From Clostridia bacterium (GTDB taxonomy: Bacteria > Bacillota_A > Clostridia > Christensenellales > Aristaeellaceae): DNA of 34,991 nt. The position numbers and the translations under genes were made by a program. The first letter of the stretch is position 1, and the number at the start of each line of letters is the position of its first letter. This document shows positions 1 to 7,041 of this stretch, piece by piece. The stretch is from assembly GCA_017530275.1 (NCBI GenBank), contig JAFXMP010000308.1, positions 1 through 34,991 of the forward strand. Reading direction: 5' to 3'. The notes under the pieces were generated by a model that saw nothing but the letters and a program-made list of their open reading frames with translations, was not told the origin of the DNA and did not search any database.

Positions 1-306
1 AACACCGGCTGGAACGGCACCGGCAAGCGCATCTCCATCAAGGACACCCGCGGCATCATCGACGCCATCCTGAACGGCGATATCCTGAACGCCCCCACCA
101 AGAAGATCCCCTACTTCAACTTTGAAGTGCCCACCGCCCTGCCCGGCGTCGATCCCGCCATCCTCGATCCCCGGGACACCTACGCCGATAAGGCCGTCTG
201 GGAAGAAAAGGCCAAGGATCTGGCCGGCCGCTTCATCAAGAACTTCGTCAAGTATGAAGGCAACGAAGCGGGCAAGGCCCTGGTCGCCGCCGGCCCCCAG
301 CTGTGA
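1..306 (+). CDS. pckA: Phosphoenolpyruvate carboxykinase (ATP), C-terminal part
   Basis: The open frame enters from the left edge and runs 101 codons to TGA at 304-306. It begins [17 protein letters not shown] and ends ALVAAGPQL, which matches the C-terminal lobe of ATP-dependent PEP carboxykinase almost residue for residue (E. coli PckA has the same start motif and ends ALVAAGPKL). The enzyme interconverts oxaloacetate plus ATP and PEP plus CO2 plus ADP in the cytosol. In anaerobic gut bacteria it often runs in the CO2-fixing, ATP-forming direction; that direction here is inference. The kinase P-loop and metal site lie upstream, outside the window. The gene is followed by its own terminator, so it is the last gene of its transcript. 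Confidence 0.95.
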   Translation, partial: NTGWNGTGKRISIKDTRGIIDAILNGDILNAPTKKIPYFNFEVPTALPGVDPAILDPRDTYADKAVWEEKAKDLAGRFIKNFVKYEGNEAGKALVAAGPQL

Positions 307-340
307 TTTGAAAATAGACTGGAGTACAAATTACCTGAAC

Positions 341-374
341 AATCAAAAAGCCCGTTTCTGCGGGCTTTTTGATT
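341..374 (+). terminator. Rho-independent terminator of pckA
   Basis: A perfect 14-bp stem (341-354 with 361-374) has a 6-nt loop. The stem carries an A-run on its 5' side and a T-run on its 3' side, so it could also work from the other strand. It lies 35 nt after the pckA stop. Confidence 0.92.
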
Positions 375-654
375 TATATAGGGAAACGTCCTCATAGCAG
401 GCAGTTTATGAAAATCTATGAATCTTCATACATTTTGCGGTTTGTTCCTGAGTGAATGGAAAATGTCCAAGAAGTTTTTTGTCAGCCCAAGTGCGAAGAA
501 ATTTTTAAGAATTGTGACGATTATATTACAGAAATATTTCACAATTATAATGAAGAAACGGAAACAGGAACAGTGAAAAAGTACTAAAAAGTGGCCGCAA
601 ATATGCCACACAATGCTAAAACCCAATAATTTTTCAAAAAATTCAAAAAAATAG
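375..654. other. AT-rich gene-free stretch
   Basis: No reading frame here has a ribosome site and a plausible protein. The DNA is clearly richer in A and T than the coding DNA on both sides, with many A and T runs. A TATAAT at 546-551 has no -35 box at a usable distance. It is most likely the upstream region of the secreted-protein cluster. I see no RNA gene in it. Confidence 0.5.
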
Positions 655-683
655 TTGAAAAAATGGAAGAAGTGAGGTATAAT
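655..683 (+). promoter_or_regulatory. Strong sigma-A promoter of the secreted-protein cluster
   Basis: The -35 box TTGAAA (655-660) and -10 box TATAAT (678-683) are separated by exactly 17 bp. The first structural gene starts at 909, so the mRNA leader would be about 220 nt, long enough to hold the two tiny ORFs described next. No other equally good promoter is seen before the end of the four-gene cluster. Confidence 0.85.
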
Positions 684-712
684 ACTTTTGCCCTTGAATC
701 AGGAGGGTCATA

Positions 713-799
713 ATGTATCGTTTCGGTATGCACGCAAAACGGGCGGGCAGGCCGGGGCGGGATGAACGGGAACATAATAACGTTAACTATAGGAGGTAA
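713..799 (+). CDS. Leader ORF 1, 28 aa, Arg-rich
   Basis: The ATG at 713 is preceded by AGGAGGG at 701-707. The peptide has 28 residues, eight of them arginine, and starts MYRFGMHAKRAGRPG. Its last two sense codons are AGG AGG (791-796), followed directly by the TAA stop; those bases also form the ribosome site of leader ORF 2. Ribosomes finishing this ORF would therefore sit on the next start site, a layout typical of translational coupling. I do not recognise the peptide. Being very short it could be chance, but the ribosome site and the position straight after a strong promoter argue that it is translated. Function as a regulatory leader is inference. Confidence 0.4.
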   Translation: MYRFGMHAKRAGRPGRDEREHNNVNYRR

Positions 800-804
800 T
801 TCCC

Positions 805-858
805 ATGAACGACCATCGCGCAAGGTCGAGGGACCCGACTGTGCCGCAACACGGTTAG
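805..858 (+). CDS. Leader ORF 2, 17 aa
   Basis: The ATG at 805 lies 8 nt after AGGAGG (791-796), which forms the end of leader ORF 1. The 17-residue product is MNDHRARSRDPTVPQHG, again basic. Its final codons lie inside a hairpin (834-859), so ribosomes stalling or terminating here would change that fold. The main gene starts 50 nt later with its own ribosome site. No function is recognised; it may be a regulatory leader or a chance ORF. Confidence 0.35.
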   Translation: MNDHRARSRDPTVPQHG

Positions 859-859
859 G
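834..859 (+). promoter_or_regulatory. Leader hairpin before the 785-aa secreted protein
   Basis: Bases 834-843 pair with 850-859 around a six-base loop (844-849). Nine of ten positions can pair, two of them as G-U wobbles, with one C-A mismatch. It overlaps the end of leader ORF 2 and lies 35 nt before the ribosome site of the main gene (894-900). No known riboswitch class was recognised in the leader. Confidence 0.4.
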
Positions 860-908
860 AACAATCGATCAACGAAAACAAGAAGGTAATTACAGGAGGA
901 ATCAAGTG

Positions 909-3266
909 ATGAAGAAACTTCTCACAATCGTAGCTCTGATGCTCGTGCTTTGTCTGAGCGTCAGCGCGGCACTCGCCTATACCTGGGAAGACCTGGATGA
1001 TGATCAGAAGGCTAACATCCAGGAACAGGTAGAAGATTGGTTAGGTGAAGACGAACTGTTCGACTCTGCTAGAGTCACATTTACTGATCCCGGTCGGTAT
1101 GAGTATACCGATGAAGACGGTTACGAGCTGCACGGCGGCTTCGGGCCCTGCGATGAACACGCCGATTGGGAGTATGAATACTTCTACAAGAACGGCAACA
1201 GCAAGATTTACATCGATGAAGATGAAATCAACGAGTTTGCCTGCAAGTACGACATCTGGGGCCAGCGGTATTGCCCGGTTTGCGGCTATCAGAAAGAAGC
1301 CCAGATCGTGCTTAACAAGCTCGACCATCAGTTCTTCAATGTGGGCTGGACCACGAAAGATCCTTCCAAGCTGGATCAGGATGACGAACTCGAAGCAGAT
1401 GACATCGTGCTTGAAGCCGATGCCACTGCTGAGGAAATCAGCGATTACATTTGCAGCGGCGAACTGGCCAAGGGCAAGAAGCTGTACTTGGCTGCTCGTT
1501 GTGCCGTTTGCGGCACCTGGAAGACTGTAAAGACCCTGACCAGCAATGGCGGCCACCTGTGGGCCAGCACCGGCAAGTCCAATGAAACCATTGATGACGT
1601 TCTCGTATGGGCCAAGGTCGTAGAGAACCCCACCTGCATGGATAAGGGCTGGGCGGTTGATTACTGCACCATTTGCGGCGTATATGGCGACGGGTATGCC
1701 ATCCCCACCGTTGCTCATTCCTACACCAAGAAGCATTATGATTTCAATGATCTGCCCAACTGCAAGAATGGCATGACCGCCACCTATGCGCTGGAATGCG
1801 AATACGGCTGCGGCAACTTTGAAGGCGGCATCACCAACTTTGCTAAGGCGAAGAAGTATACCGAAACCATGACCCCTGACGAAGCCATCAAGGCTGGCTT
1901 GGTACATGATGATTGGGCCAAGTTCTATTACGAAGAGGATTGGCTGTGGGCAGACGGTTGGTCCTATCGTGAAGAAGCTTACGACGCTGACGGACATTTC
2001 TATGTCGTTCTGTCTGACGCCTCGTGGAAAGCTTATCCCTGCGTTGCCAATCAGTCCGTGAAGCTGTCCTGCGTATGGTGCAGCAAGACCAAGATCGTCA
2101 GCACCAGCGGCAAGGAAGACAAGCCTATCTACACCAACATTGTAAGCGAAAAGTACATCGATTGCTACACTCTGCAGGTTGAATACCAGTGCGCTGGCTG
2201 CCTGGGCGAAGTACATGCGAACAAGAAGGAAACCATCAAGCTGACCGACGCTGACGAACGTGCGCATAAGCCTTACTGGGTCATCGACGGTGATAAGTAT
2301 GTTGCTCCCACCTGCACAAAGGATGGCAGCACTACCTATTACTGCAGTCTGCATCCCACTGTCACCAAGACCGTGAAGGAACCTGCTACCGGCCACGCTT
2401 GGGGTCCCTACACTGTAAAGGAAAAGGGCGAGAACCGTACCGTCTACGAAGCTACCTGCCTCGTTTGCAAAGAAAAGCAGTATGTGACCATCTGGAATTG
2501 GGAAGATCCCGATGACACCGATGCTCAGTACTACTGGGTTGCTGGCAAAGAAGTGAAGGGCACCTGCGTTGCTGTGGGCTACATCCCCTACACTCTGTAT
2601 GACGCCGATGGCAAGACCGATATTACCAAGAAAGTTTACACCACTTATGGCGATCATATCATGGAAGTTGTGAAGGAAGCGCACACCGCGCCTACCTGCA
2701 CCGAACCCGGTATTGATCTGACCATCTGCGTGACCTGCACCAATTACAAGCCCATGACCGAAGCTGAAAAGGCTGACAAGAAGAAGGATGACAAGGATTG
2801 GGTTTGGACCATCGTTGACGACCTGACTGGCGGCAAGGTGTTCGAAGTGGTTACCACTCCCGCTACCGGCCATAAGGTTGAAACCTGGACCGAGAACGCC
2901 GAAGGCAAGCTGGAAGGCACCTGCACGGTGTGCAAGCAGAAGGTTACCAAGGATAAGGAACTGGGCGCTGCTGCTTACAAGCTGTCCGACGTGAAGTTCA
3001 CCGGCAACATCCTGTCCGGTAAACTGGAGCATGTCGCTGGCACCAAGGAAGCTGACAAGATCAGCATCCGCGTGACCTTCTTCACTGCTGGCAACAACTA
3101 CATGACCACCACCGCTACCATCTATGCTGATGGCACCTTCGAAGCTGAAGGCGCTGGTGATATCGAAGCCATCACCCTGGTTGCCTATGCCACCGATAAG
3201 GTTGTGAACCCCGCTGACGTAGCCACCCTGACCAAGCTGGATGCGAAGGAAATCATCGTCAAGTAA
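909..3266 (+). CDS. Secreted multi-repeat CxxC protein (protein A)
   Basis: A 785-aa exported protein. The frame is open from 762, but the ATG at 909 is chosen because AGGAGGA (894-900) lies 8 nt before it and a clean signal peptide follows (MKKLLTIVALMLVLCLSVSA, then ALAYTW). The mature part is acidic and carries about nine C-x-x-C pairs, including CPVCG near residue 122, CAVCG, CTICG, CVWC, CLVC, CVTC and CTVC, with spacer motifs PTCT...PATGH. Such repeats are common in secreted clostridial proteins and may bind metal or form disulfides; their role is not established. Residues about 690-785 form a separate domain with RVTFFTAGNNYMTTT and ITLVAYAT, the same domain as the 127-aa protein at 5245. 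No LPXTG motif, SLH domain or enzyme motif is seen. It is probably a surface or matrix protein. Confidence 0.85.
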   Translation: MKKLLTIVALMLVLCLSVSAALAYTWEDLDDDQKANIQEQVEDWLGEDELFDSARVTFTDPGRYEYTDEDGYELHGGFGPCDEHADWEYEYFYKNGNSKIYIDEDEINEFACKYDIWGQRYCPVCGYQKEAQIVLNKLDHQFFNVGWTTKDPSKLDQDDELEADDIVLEADATAEEISDYICSGELAKGKKLYLAARCAVCGTWKTVKTLTSNGGHLWASTGKSNETIDDVLVWAKVVENPTCMDKGWAVDYCTICGVYGDGYAIPTVAHSYTKKHYDFNDLPNCKNGMTATYALECEYGCGNFEGGITNFAKAKKYTETMTPDEAIKAGLVHDDWAKFYYEEDWLWADGWSYREEAYDADGHFYVVLSDASWKAYPCVANQSVKLSCVWCSKTKIVSTSGKEDKPIYTNIVSEKYIDCYTLQVEYQCAGCLGEVHANKKETIKLTDADERAHKPYWVIDGDKYVAPTCTKDGSTTYYCSLHPTVTKTVKEPATGHAWGPYTVKEKGENRTVYEATCLVCKEKQYVTIWNWEDPDDTDAQYYWVAGKEVKGTCVAVGYIPYTLYDADGKTDITKKVYTTYGDHIMEVVKEAHTAPTCTEPGIDLTICVTCTNYKPMTEAEKADKKKDDKDWVWTIVDDLTGGKVFEVVTTPATGHKVETWTENAEGKLEGTCTVCKQKVTKDKELGAAAYKLSDVKFTGNILSGKLEHVAGTKEADKISIRVTFFTAGNNYMTTTATIYADGTFEAEGAGDIEAITLVAYATDKVVNPADVATLTKLDAKEIIVK

Positions 3267-3319
3267 TTGACAGCAAAGCAACCTTCATTGCGCAAGCGAT
3301 GAAACAATGACACATCATT

Positions 3320-3388
3320 GGGCAGCAGTTTGTGGGCAAACAATGAGCGCCTTTGGACAGCTTACATGCTTCCCGCAAACCGCTGCCC
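3320..3388 (+). promoter_or_regulatory. Long stem-loop between genes A and B
   Basis: Bases 3320-3336 pair with 3372-3388: 17 positions with one A-C mismatch and one G-U wobble, around a 35-nt loop. It is followed by TTTGATTTG, a poor T-tract, so it is not a standard terminator. A smaller hairpin with a GCAA tetraloop lies just before it at 3284-3303. The structure fills most of the 172-nt gap between the two genes and could set their relative expression by partial termination or by protecting mRNA ends. That role is inference. Confidence 0.55.
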
Positions 3389-3438
3389 TTTGATTTGTCA
3401 AGTCAGAGTTCTTCAATGCGAAAGTTTGGAGGAAAACG

Positions 3439-5097
3439 ATGAAAAAAATTGCGTGTCTTTTGCTCGCGGCGATCCTTGTTATTGCTGTGGGCACGGCATT
3501 AGCGGATGGGATATCGGTTTCTGCCAGCTACGATAATGGCACTCTCACGGTATCTACTACCGCGTCCGGCTATTTCACGATCAGCGTAGATGGCACGGGC
3601 ACCCGGCGGTCGCTGACCCCCAGCGTACCTTCCCTTTCCTTTAGCTATCCTCTGGAAGACGGCATTCACACCGTTACCATCGAGTCCGATGTGATTGGCA
3701 GCGCTTCCACCAGCCTGCGCGTAGGCGCTGCACCTACCGTTGCGCCCAGCGTGGATCCTACTGTCGCCCCTTCCACTGACCCCACCGTTGAACCCACTGT
3801 GGCCCCCACCGTGGCCCCCACCGTGGAACCCACTGCAGCACCCGTCGGCCCCGTGAAGATCAGCGGCACGCCCTCCTATCAGAACGGCGTCATCTACTTC
3901 ACTGTCAGCGGTCTGACCGGCTATCGCGCTGAAGTATGGCTTGATGGTTCCGCTACCGGCAAGTCTGTCGGCAACGGCTCCCAGACCCTGAGCAAGCGTC
4001 TGGAAGAAGGCACCCATACCCTGACCGTCGTCTATCTGGACGAACAGGACAGCAAGACCTTCACCGTGAAGGCTACCACGCCCACCATCACCGGCAGCTA
4101 CACCAAGGCTGGCGTGATCGAATTCACCGTGTCCAACCTGAACACCAACAGCGAAATCTGGCTGGATGGCAATGCCACCGGAAAGGCTGTGGATAAGGAT
4201 GGTTCTTACACGCTGAACAAGACCCTCGAATGCGAAACCACTCACACCCTGACGGTATATGATCCTTACAACAACCTGAGCGGCAGCTGCACCATTAAGG
4301 TGAATCATCAGATCGTTGAAGTGGCCGCTAAGGATCCCACCTGCACCGAAGACGGCAACACCTACGGCAAGAAGTGCGCGCTGTGCGGCAAGGTTTGGGA
4401 CGAATCCACTGCGATCCCTGCTCTCGGACATGATGTTGTGACCGTGCCCGGTTACGAAGCCACCTGCAAGAAGGCCGGCTTGACCGATGGCGAGAAGTGC
4501 TCTCGCTGCGGCACCGTGCTCAAGGAACAGGCCGAGATCCCCGCGCTTGGACATCACTACGTAGTGGTTGAACGCACCGCTGAAAAGGTTGTGTACAAGT
4601 GCTCTCGCTGCGGCGATACCTTCACCGAGAAGAAGGCTGTTGCCAAGGAAACCAAGAACGCCTATGGCGCCATCGTGAAGGATGCTAAGCTGGTGGATGT
4701 GGACTATAACGCCACCGCCGACATGCTGGATCAGAAGTGCCTGGTGATCACGGCTGACCTGACCTGCAAGCCCGACCTGACCACTGAACTGGGCCTGTAC
4801 CTGGACGAAGCTCTGATCGCTCAGCTGATCAAGGAAGGCTATGCCACCGTGAAGTTCGTGAACGGCGATGCTACCATCGTGATCACGCTCGCGGATATCA
4901 AGCCCGACTGGTTCACCACCACTGACGCGATCTGGTTCTATGTGTTCTCTACCGATCCCGCTGCTGAAAACGGCACGCTGGTGAAGGTGGAAGCTCAGAT
5001 CTCCGGTACCGAAAAGATCGAAGCCAATGAATTCTCCGGTGTTGTTCTCAAGACCGCGAAGGGTGACCTGGCTGTGACCGCTAACGGCATCTATTGA
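3439..5097 (+). CDS. Secreted Ig-like and CxxC-repeat protein (protein B)
   Basis: A 552-aa exported protein with the ribosome site GGAGG at 3428-3432. Residues 1-22 are a signal peptide. Residues 24-96 form a beta-rich domain (SVSASYDNGTLTVSTTASG...RSLTP). Residues 98-138 are a Pro-Thr-rich linker of PTVAP/PTVEP units. Two further beta-sandwich-like repeats follow, each with a W-L-D-G-x-A-T-G-K motif. Next come repeats with PTCTEDG, CALCG, CSRCG, PALGH and CSRCG. The C-terminal 150 residues (LVITADLTCKP...LIAQLIKEGYATVKFVNGDA) form another domain, shared with the 319-aa protein at 5672. The Pro-Thr linker suggests the protein spans or projects from the wall. There is no sortase signal or enzyme motif. 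It lies behind gene A and is probably co-transcribed. Function unknown. Confidence 0.85.
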   Translation: MKKIACLLLAAILVIAVGTALADGISVSASYDNGTLTVSTTASGYFTISVDGTGTRRSLTPSVPSLSFSYPLEDGIHTVTIESDVIGSASTSLRVGAAPTVAPSVDPTVAPSTDPTVEPTVAPTVAPTVEPTAAPVGPVKISGTPSYQNGVIYFTVSGLTGYRAEVWLDGSATGKSVGNGSQTLSKRLEEGTHTLTVVYLDEQDSKTFTVKATTPTITGSYTKAGVIEFTVSNLNTNSEIWLDGNATGKAVDKDGSYTLNKTLECETTHTLTVYDPYNNLSGSCTIKVNHQIVEVAAKDPTCTEDGNTYGKKCALCGKVWDESTAIPALGHDVVTVPGYEATCKKAGLTDGEKCSRCGTVLKEQAEIPALGHHYVVVERTAEKVVYKCSRCGDTFTEKKAVAKETKNAYGAIVKDAKLVDVDYNATADMLDQKCLVITADLTCKPDLTTELGLYLDEALIAQLIKEGYATVKFVNGDATIVITLADIKPDWFTTTDAIWFYVFSTDPAAENGTLVKVEAQISGTEKIEANEFSGVVLKTAKGDLAVTANGIY

Positions 5098-5140
5098 GAA
5101 TGAGCAATGACGCGGAGGGCATCCCCCGCGCCGGATAAAA

Positions 5141-5167
5141 GGGGGGCTGCTGTTACGGCGGCCCCCC
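5141..5167 (+). terminator. GC-rich hairpin after gene B
   Basis: A G6C run (5141-5147) pairs with GC6 (5161-5167), with further pairing inside. The following bases (TCTTGC) are a weak T-tract, so termination may be partial. That would let genes C and D be read through at a lower level, which fits the lack of a clear promoter before gene C. Confidence 0.55.
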
Positions 5168-5244
5168 TCTTGCAAAGAAAACTTGTAATCATTTCCAACC
5201 CCTGAAAACGGCAGGAAAAAGAAAAATCAGGAGGAATATATACA

Positions 5245-5628
5245 ATGAAAAAGTTGATTTCCCTGGCTTTGGCCGCTGTACTGCTGGTTTCCATTTTCGG
5301 CATCGCTCTGGCGGATGAAACCGAAGCTACTTCCTACAAAATTACGGATTACAGCTATGATGGCGAATTCGTAAGCGGCAAAGTAGTAGTATCTGGCGCC
5401 CCGCTTGAGGAAGGAAAGCGAGTGAACGTTCGCGCTACCTTTTTCCTGGAAGGCAACAACTATATGAGCACTACCGGCCAGATTGACGAAGATGGTACGT
5501 TTTCGATCACTGCAAGCGGAAGCATTGAGCATATCACGTTGGTGGTGTTCACTTTCGTAAGGCTGTCTGATAAAACCAGCCATACCAAATACTCCGAATC
5601 AGCCGTTGGGTTTGACGTGAAGCTCTAA
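5245..5628 (+). CDS. Small secreted single-domain protein (protein C)
   Basis: A 127-aa exported protein with AGGAGGA at 5230-5236 before the ATG. Residues 1-23 are a signal peptide (MKKLISLALAAVLLVSIFG). The rest is one domain that aligns with residues 690-785 of protein A: both share YK-(L/I)-(S/T)-D, SGK, R-x-TFF-x-x-GNNYM-x-TT, DGTF, G-x-IE-x-ITLV. It has no cysteine pairs. So the C-terminal domain of A exists here as a free secreted protein. The domain looks beta-rich from its alternating pattern and I do not recognise it as a named family. It is followed 43 nt later by gene D. Confidence 0.8.
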   Translation: MKKLISLALAAVLLVSIFGIALADETEATSYKITDYSYDGEFVSGKVVVSGAPLEEGKRVNVRATFFLEGNNYMSTTGQIDEDGTFSITASGSIEHITLVVFTFVRLSDKTSHTKYSESAVGFDVKL

Positions 5629-5671
5629 GCGTTCCCAATCATATCAGGGAAAAAGCATTTGGGAGGGAAAA

Positions 5672-6631
5672 ATGAAGAAAATCGCATGTTTCTTGCTGAC
5701 AGTCATCATGATGGCTGCTATCGCTGTTCCGGCTCTAGCCGCGGATGTCTCCGCCAGCTACGATCATGGAAAACTGACTGTTTCCACTACTGCCGAAGGC
5801 TGGTTCCGTATCATTGTTGACGGTGTGGGCACGATGCGTTCTCTTACGCCCAGGGTGCCTGCCATCACGATTGACTATGAATTGACCGATGGAGAACATC
5901 GTGTGGGGATTTCTTCTGACGTTGCGGGCGGCGGTACCGTTACCATCAAAGTGGTCAATGGTGTTTCCACAAACGGAAGCGATAGCGGCAATCAACCCGC
6001 ATCGGACCCGATTGCGCCTGTTGCGCATGATACGCATACGCCAGTTGAAATCTCAGCCAAAGAGCCTACCTGCACGCAAACCGGCCTGACTGCCGGGGAG
6101 AAGTGCTGGGAAGGCGGCGAAATCCTCAAAGCGCAGGAAATCATTCCCGCTCTTGGACATCGCTTCGCGATGGCAGGCAAAAACGGCGATACCATTTCCT
6201 ACAAGTGCGTACGCTGCGACGCGACAATGAAAGCCAAGGTAACGGACGCCGTACAGAATCGTTTGGGAAACATTGTTACAGACAGCGAAGGCCAGCCGCT
6301 TAGCTATACGGCGGGCAAAAAACAGGCGGACGATAAGGTGATGGTGATCACCGTGGAAAAGCCTGCGGGCGAAGCCACCCTGACCCTGGATACCAGCCTG
6401 ATCGTGCAGCTGTTCCGGGAAGACTGCAACAGTGTTGAATTCGTAAACGGAAAGGCTGACTTGGTCATTCCGCTGAACAGCATCACAAAGACCTGGTTCA
6501 GCACCGAAGAAGCCGTTACCGCCTATCTGTTCACCACGAATCCCGAAGCGGAGACGGCGCTCCGCGTGGAAGGCCTGACCAACAGCGGAAAGATCGAAGC
6601 GTCCCAGGACACCGGTCTTGCGCTGAAATAA
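5672..6631 (+). CDS. Secreted protein, short paralogue of protein B (protein D)
   Basis: A 319-aa exported protein with ribosome site GGGAGGG before the ATG. The signal peptide (MKKIACFLLTVIMMAAIAVPALA) is close to that of protein B. Residues 24-95 match the first beta domain of B (VSASYDHGKLTVSTTAEG...RSLTPRVP). A repeat with PTCTQTGLTAGEKC...PALGH and CVRC follows, then the same C-terminal domain as B (LIVQLFR...VEFVNGKADLVIPL). It lacks the Pro-Thr linker and the two extra beta repeats of B. The first Cys pair is broken: B has GEKCSRCG where D has GEKCWEGG. It ends in a clear terminator. Function unknown; probably a surface protein. Confidence 0.82.
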   Translation: MKKIACFLLTVIMMAAIAVPALAADVSASYDHGKLTVSTTAEGWFRIIVDGVGTMRSLTPRVPAITIDYELTDGEHRVGISSDVAGGGTVTIKVVNGVSTNGSDSGNQPASDPIAPVAHDTHTPVEISAKEPTCTQTGLTAGEKCWEGGEILKAQEIIPALGHRFAMAGKNGDTISYKCVRCDATMKAKVTDAVQNRLGNIVTDSEGQPLSYTAGKKQADDKVMVITVEKPAGEATLTLDTSLIVQLFREDCNSVEFVNGKADLVIPLNSITKTWFSTEEAVTAYLFTTNPEAETALRVEGLTNSGKIEASQDTGLALK

Positions 6632-6648
6632 TCCATCATGCTAAAATG

Positions 6649-6674
6649 GGAGCCGCTTTTGAGCGGCTCCTTTT
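6649..6674 (+). terminator. Terminator of the secreted-protein cluster
   Basis: The 8-bp stem GGAGCCGC/GCGGCTCC (6649-6656 with 6663-6670) has a 6-nt loop and is followed by TTTT. It lies 18 nt after the gene D stop. Confidence 0.88.
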
Positions 6675-6731
6675 CATAACTAACTTTATAAAGCTATACA
6701 AAAACTGTATCTGTTCAGTCGTAGATCTAAA

Positions 6732-6883
6732 GGACACTTTCAGTTCGTGTGGAGTTTGGAGGGTGGAGGGTGGAGTTATGAATTGTCTGTCACTTTTGAA
6801 TAGTAACTTGCAGGATAAACTGCGAATCACTATATATACCTCCACCCTCCACTCTCCACCCTCCAAACTCACTTAAAGTGTCC
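6732..6883. repeat. MITE-like element with 44-nt imperfect terminal inverted repeats
   Basis: The left arm (6732-6775) starts GGACACTTT and runs into a purine-rich GGAGGGTGGAG unit. The right arm (6840-6883) is its reverse complement with a few differences and a short length change, and ends AAAGTGTCC. The 64-bp centre is AT-rich and codes for nothing. The whole is about 152 bp, sits in a gene-free gap and has no internal ORF, all typical of a non-autonomous miniature element. I could not find a clear target-site duplication, nor a second copy in this window. Confidence 0.55.
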
Positions 6884-6947
6884 AATACTGTCCATGAATG
6901 AACAATTACCAAAAACTAAAGATATAAAAAAGGAAAAAAGTCAAATA

Positions 6948-7023
6948 CCCCCTATGGTTTTCTTGGAAGGGGGTCTGGGGGAAATCATTCTTTGACCTTT
7001 AAAGAATGGTTTCCCCCAGAAAA
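6948..7023. repeat. Palindromic hairpin repeat, copy 1 (3' of the PBP gene)
   Basis: The main hairpin is a 21-bp stem (6975-6995 with 6999-7019) around a 3-nt loop; all 21 positions pair, two of them as wobbles. A second small hairpin (CCCCCT 6948-6953 with AGGGGG 6968-6973) flanks it on the left. It lies 22 nt beyond the stop of the minus-strand PBP gene and probably ends that transcript. The same two-hairpin unit recurs after dnaK (33928-34005) and a shorter relative after rarA (31829-31867). Confidence 0.8.
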
Positions 7024-7041
7024 CTTCTCCGGTTTCTCCGC

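Noticed and set aside
684..900. Riboswitch in the leader of gene A
   Set aside because: I compared it by eye with c-di-GMP and other common classes and saw no conserved core; only a simple hairpin is supported.
762..908. N-terminal extension of protein A from the ATG at 762
   Set aside because: It has no ribosome site, would bury the signal peptide 49 residues inside the protein and overlaps the leader micro-ORFs.
1041..3281. Long open frame of 746 codons on the minus strand, opposite gene A
   Set aside because: It is antisense to a gene with signal peptide, ribosome site and clear repeats. The product is low in charge and rich in Gly, Val and Ala, a typical mirror of biased codon use.
3499..5175. 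Open frame of 558 codons on the minus strand, opposite gene B
   Set aside because: It has no ribosome site and no recognisable motif, and mirrors gene B. Its upstream end is in a terminator.
5141..5244. Separate promoter for genes C and D
   Set aside because: The only TATA-like sequence lies directly at the ribosome site and has no -35 box at a usable distance.
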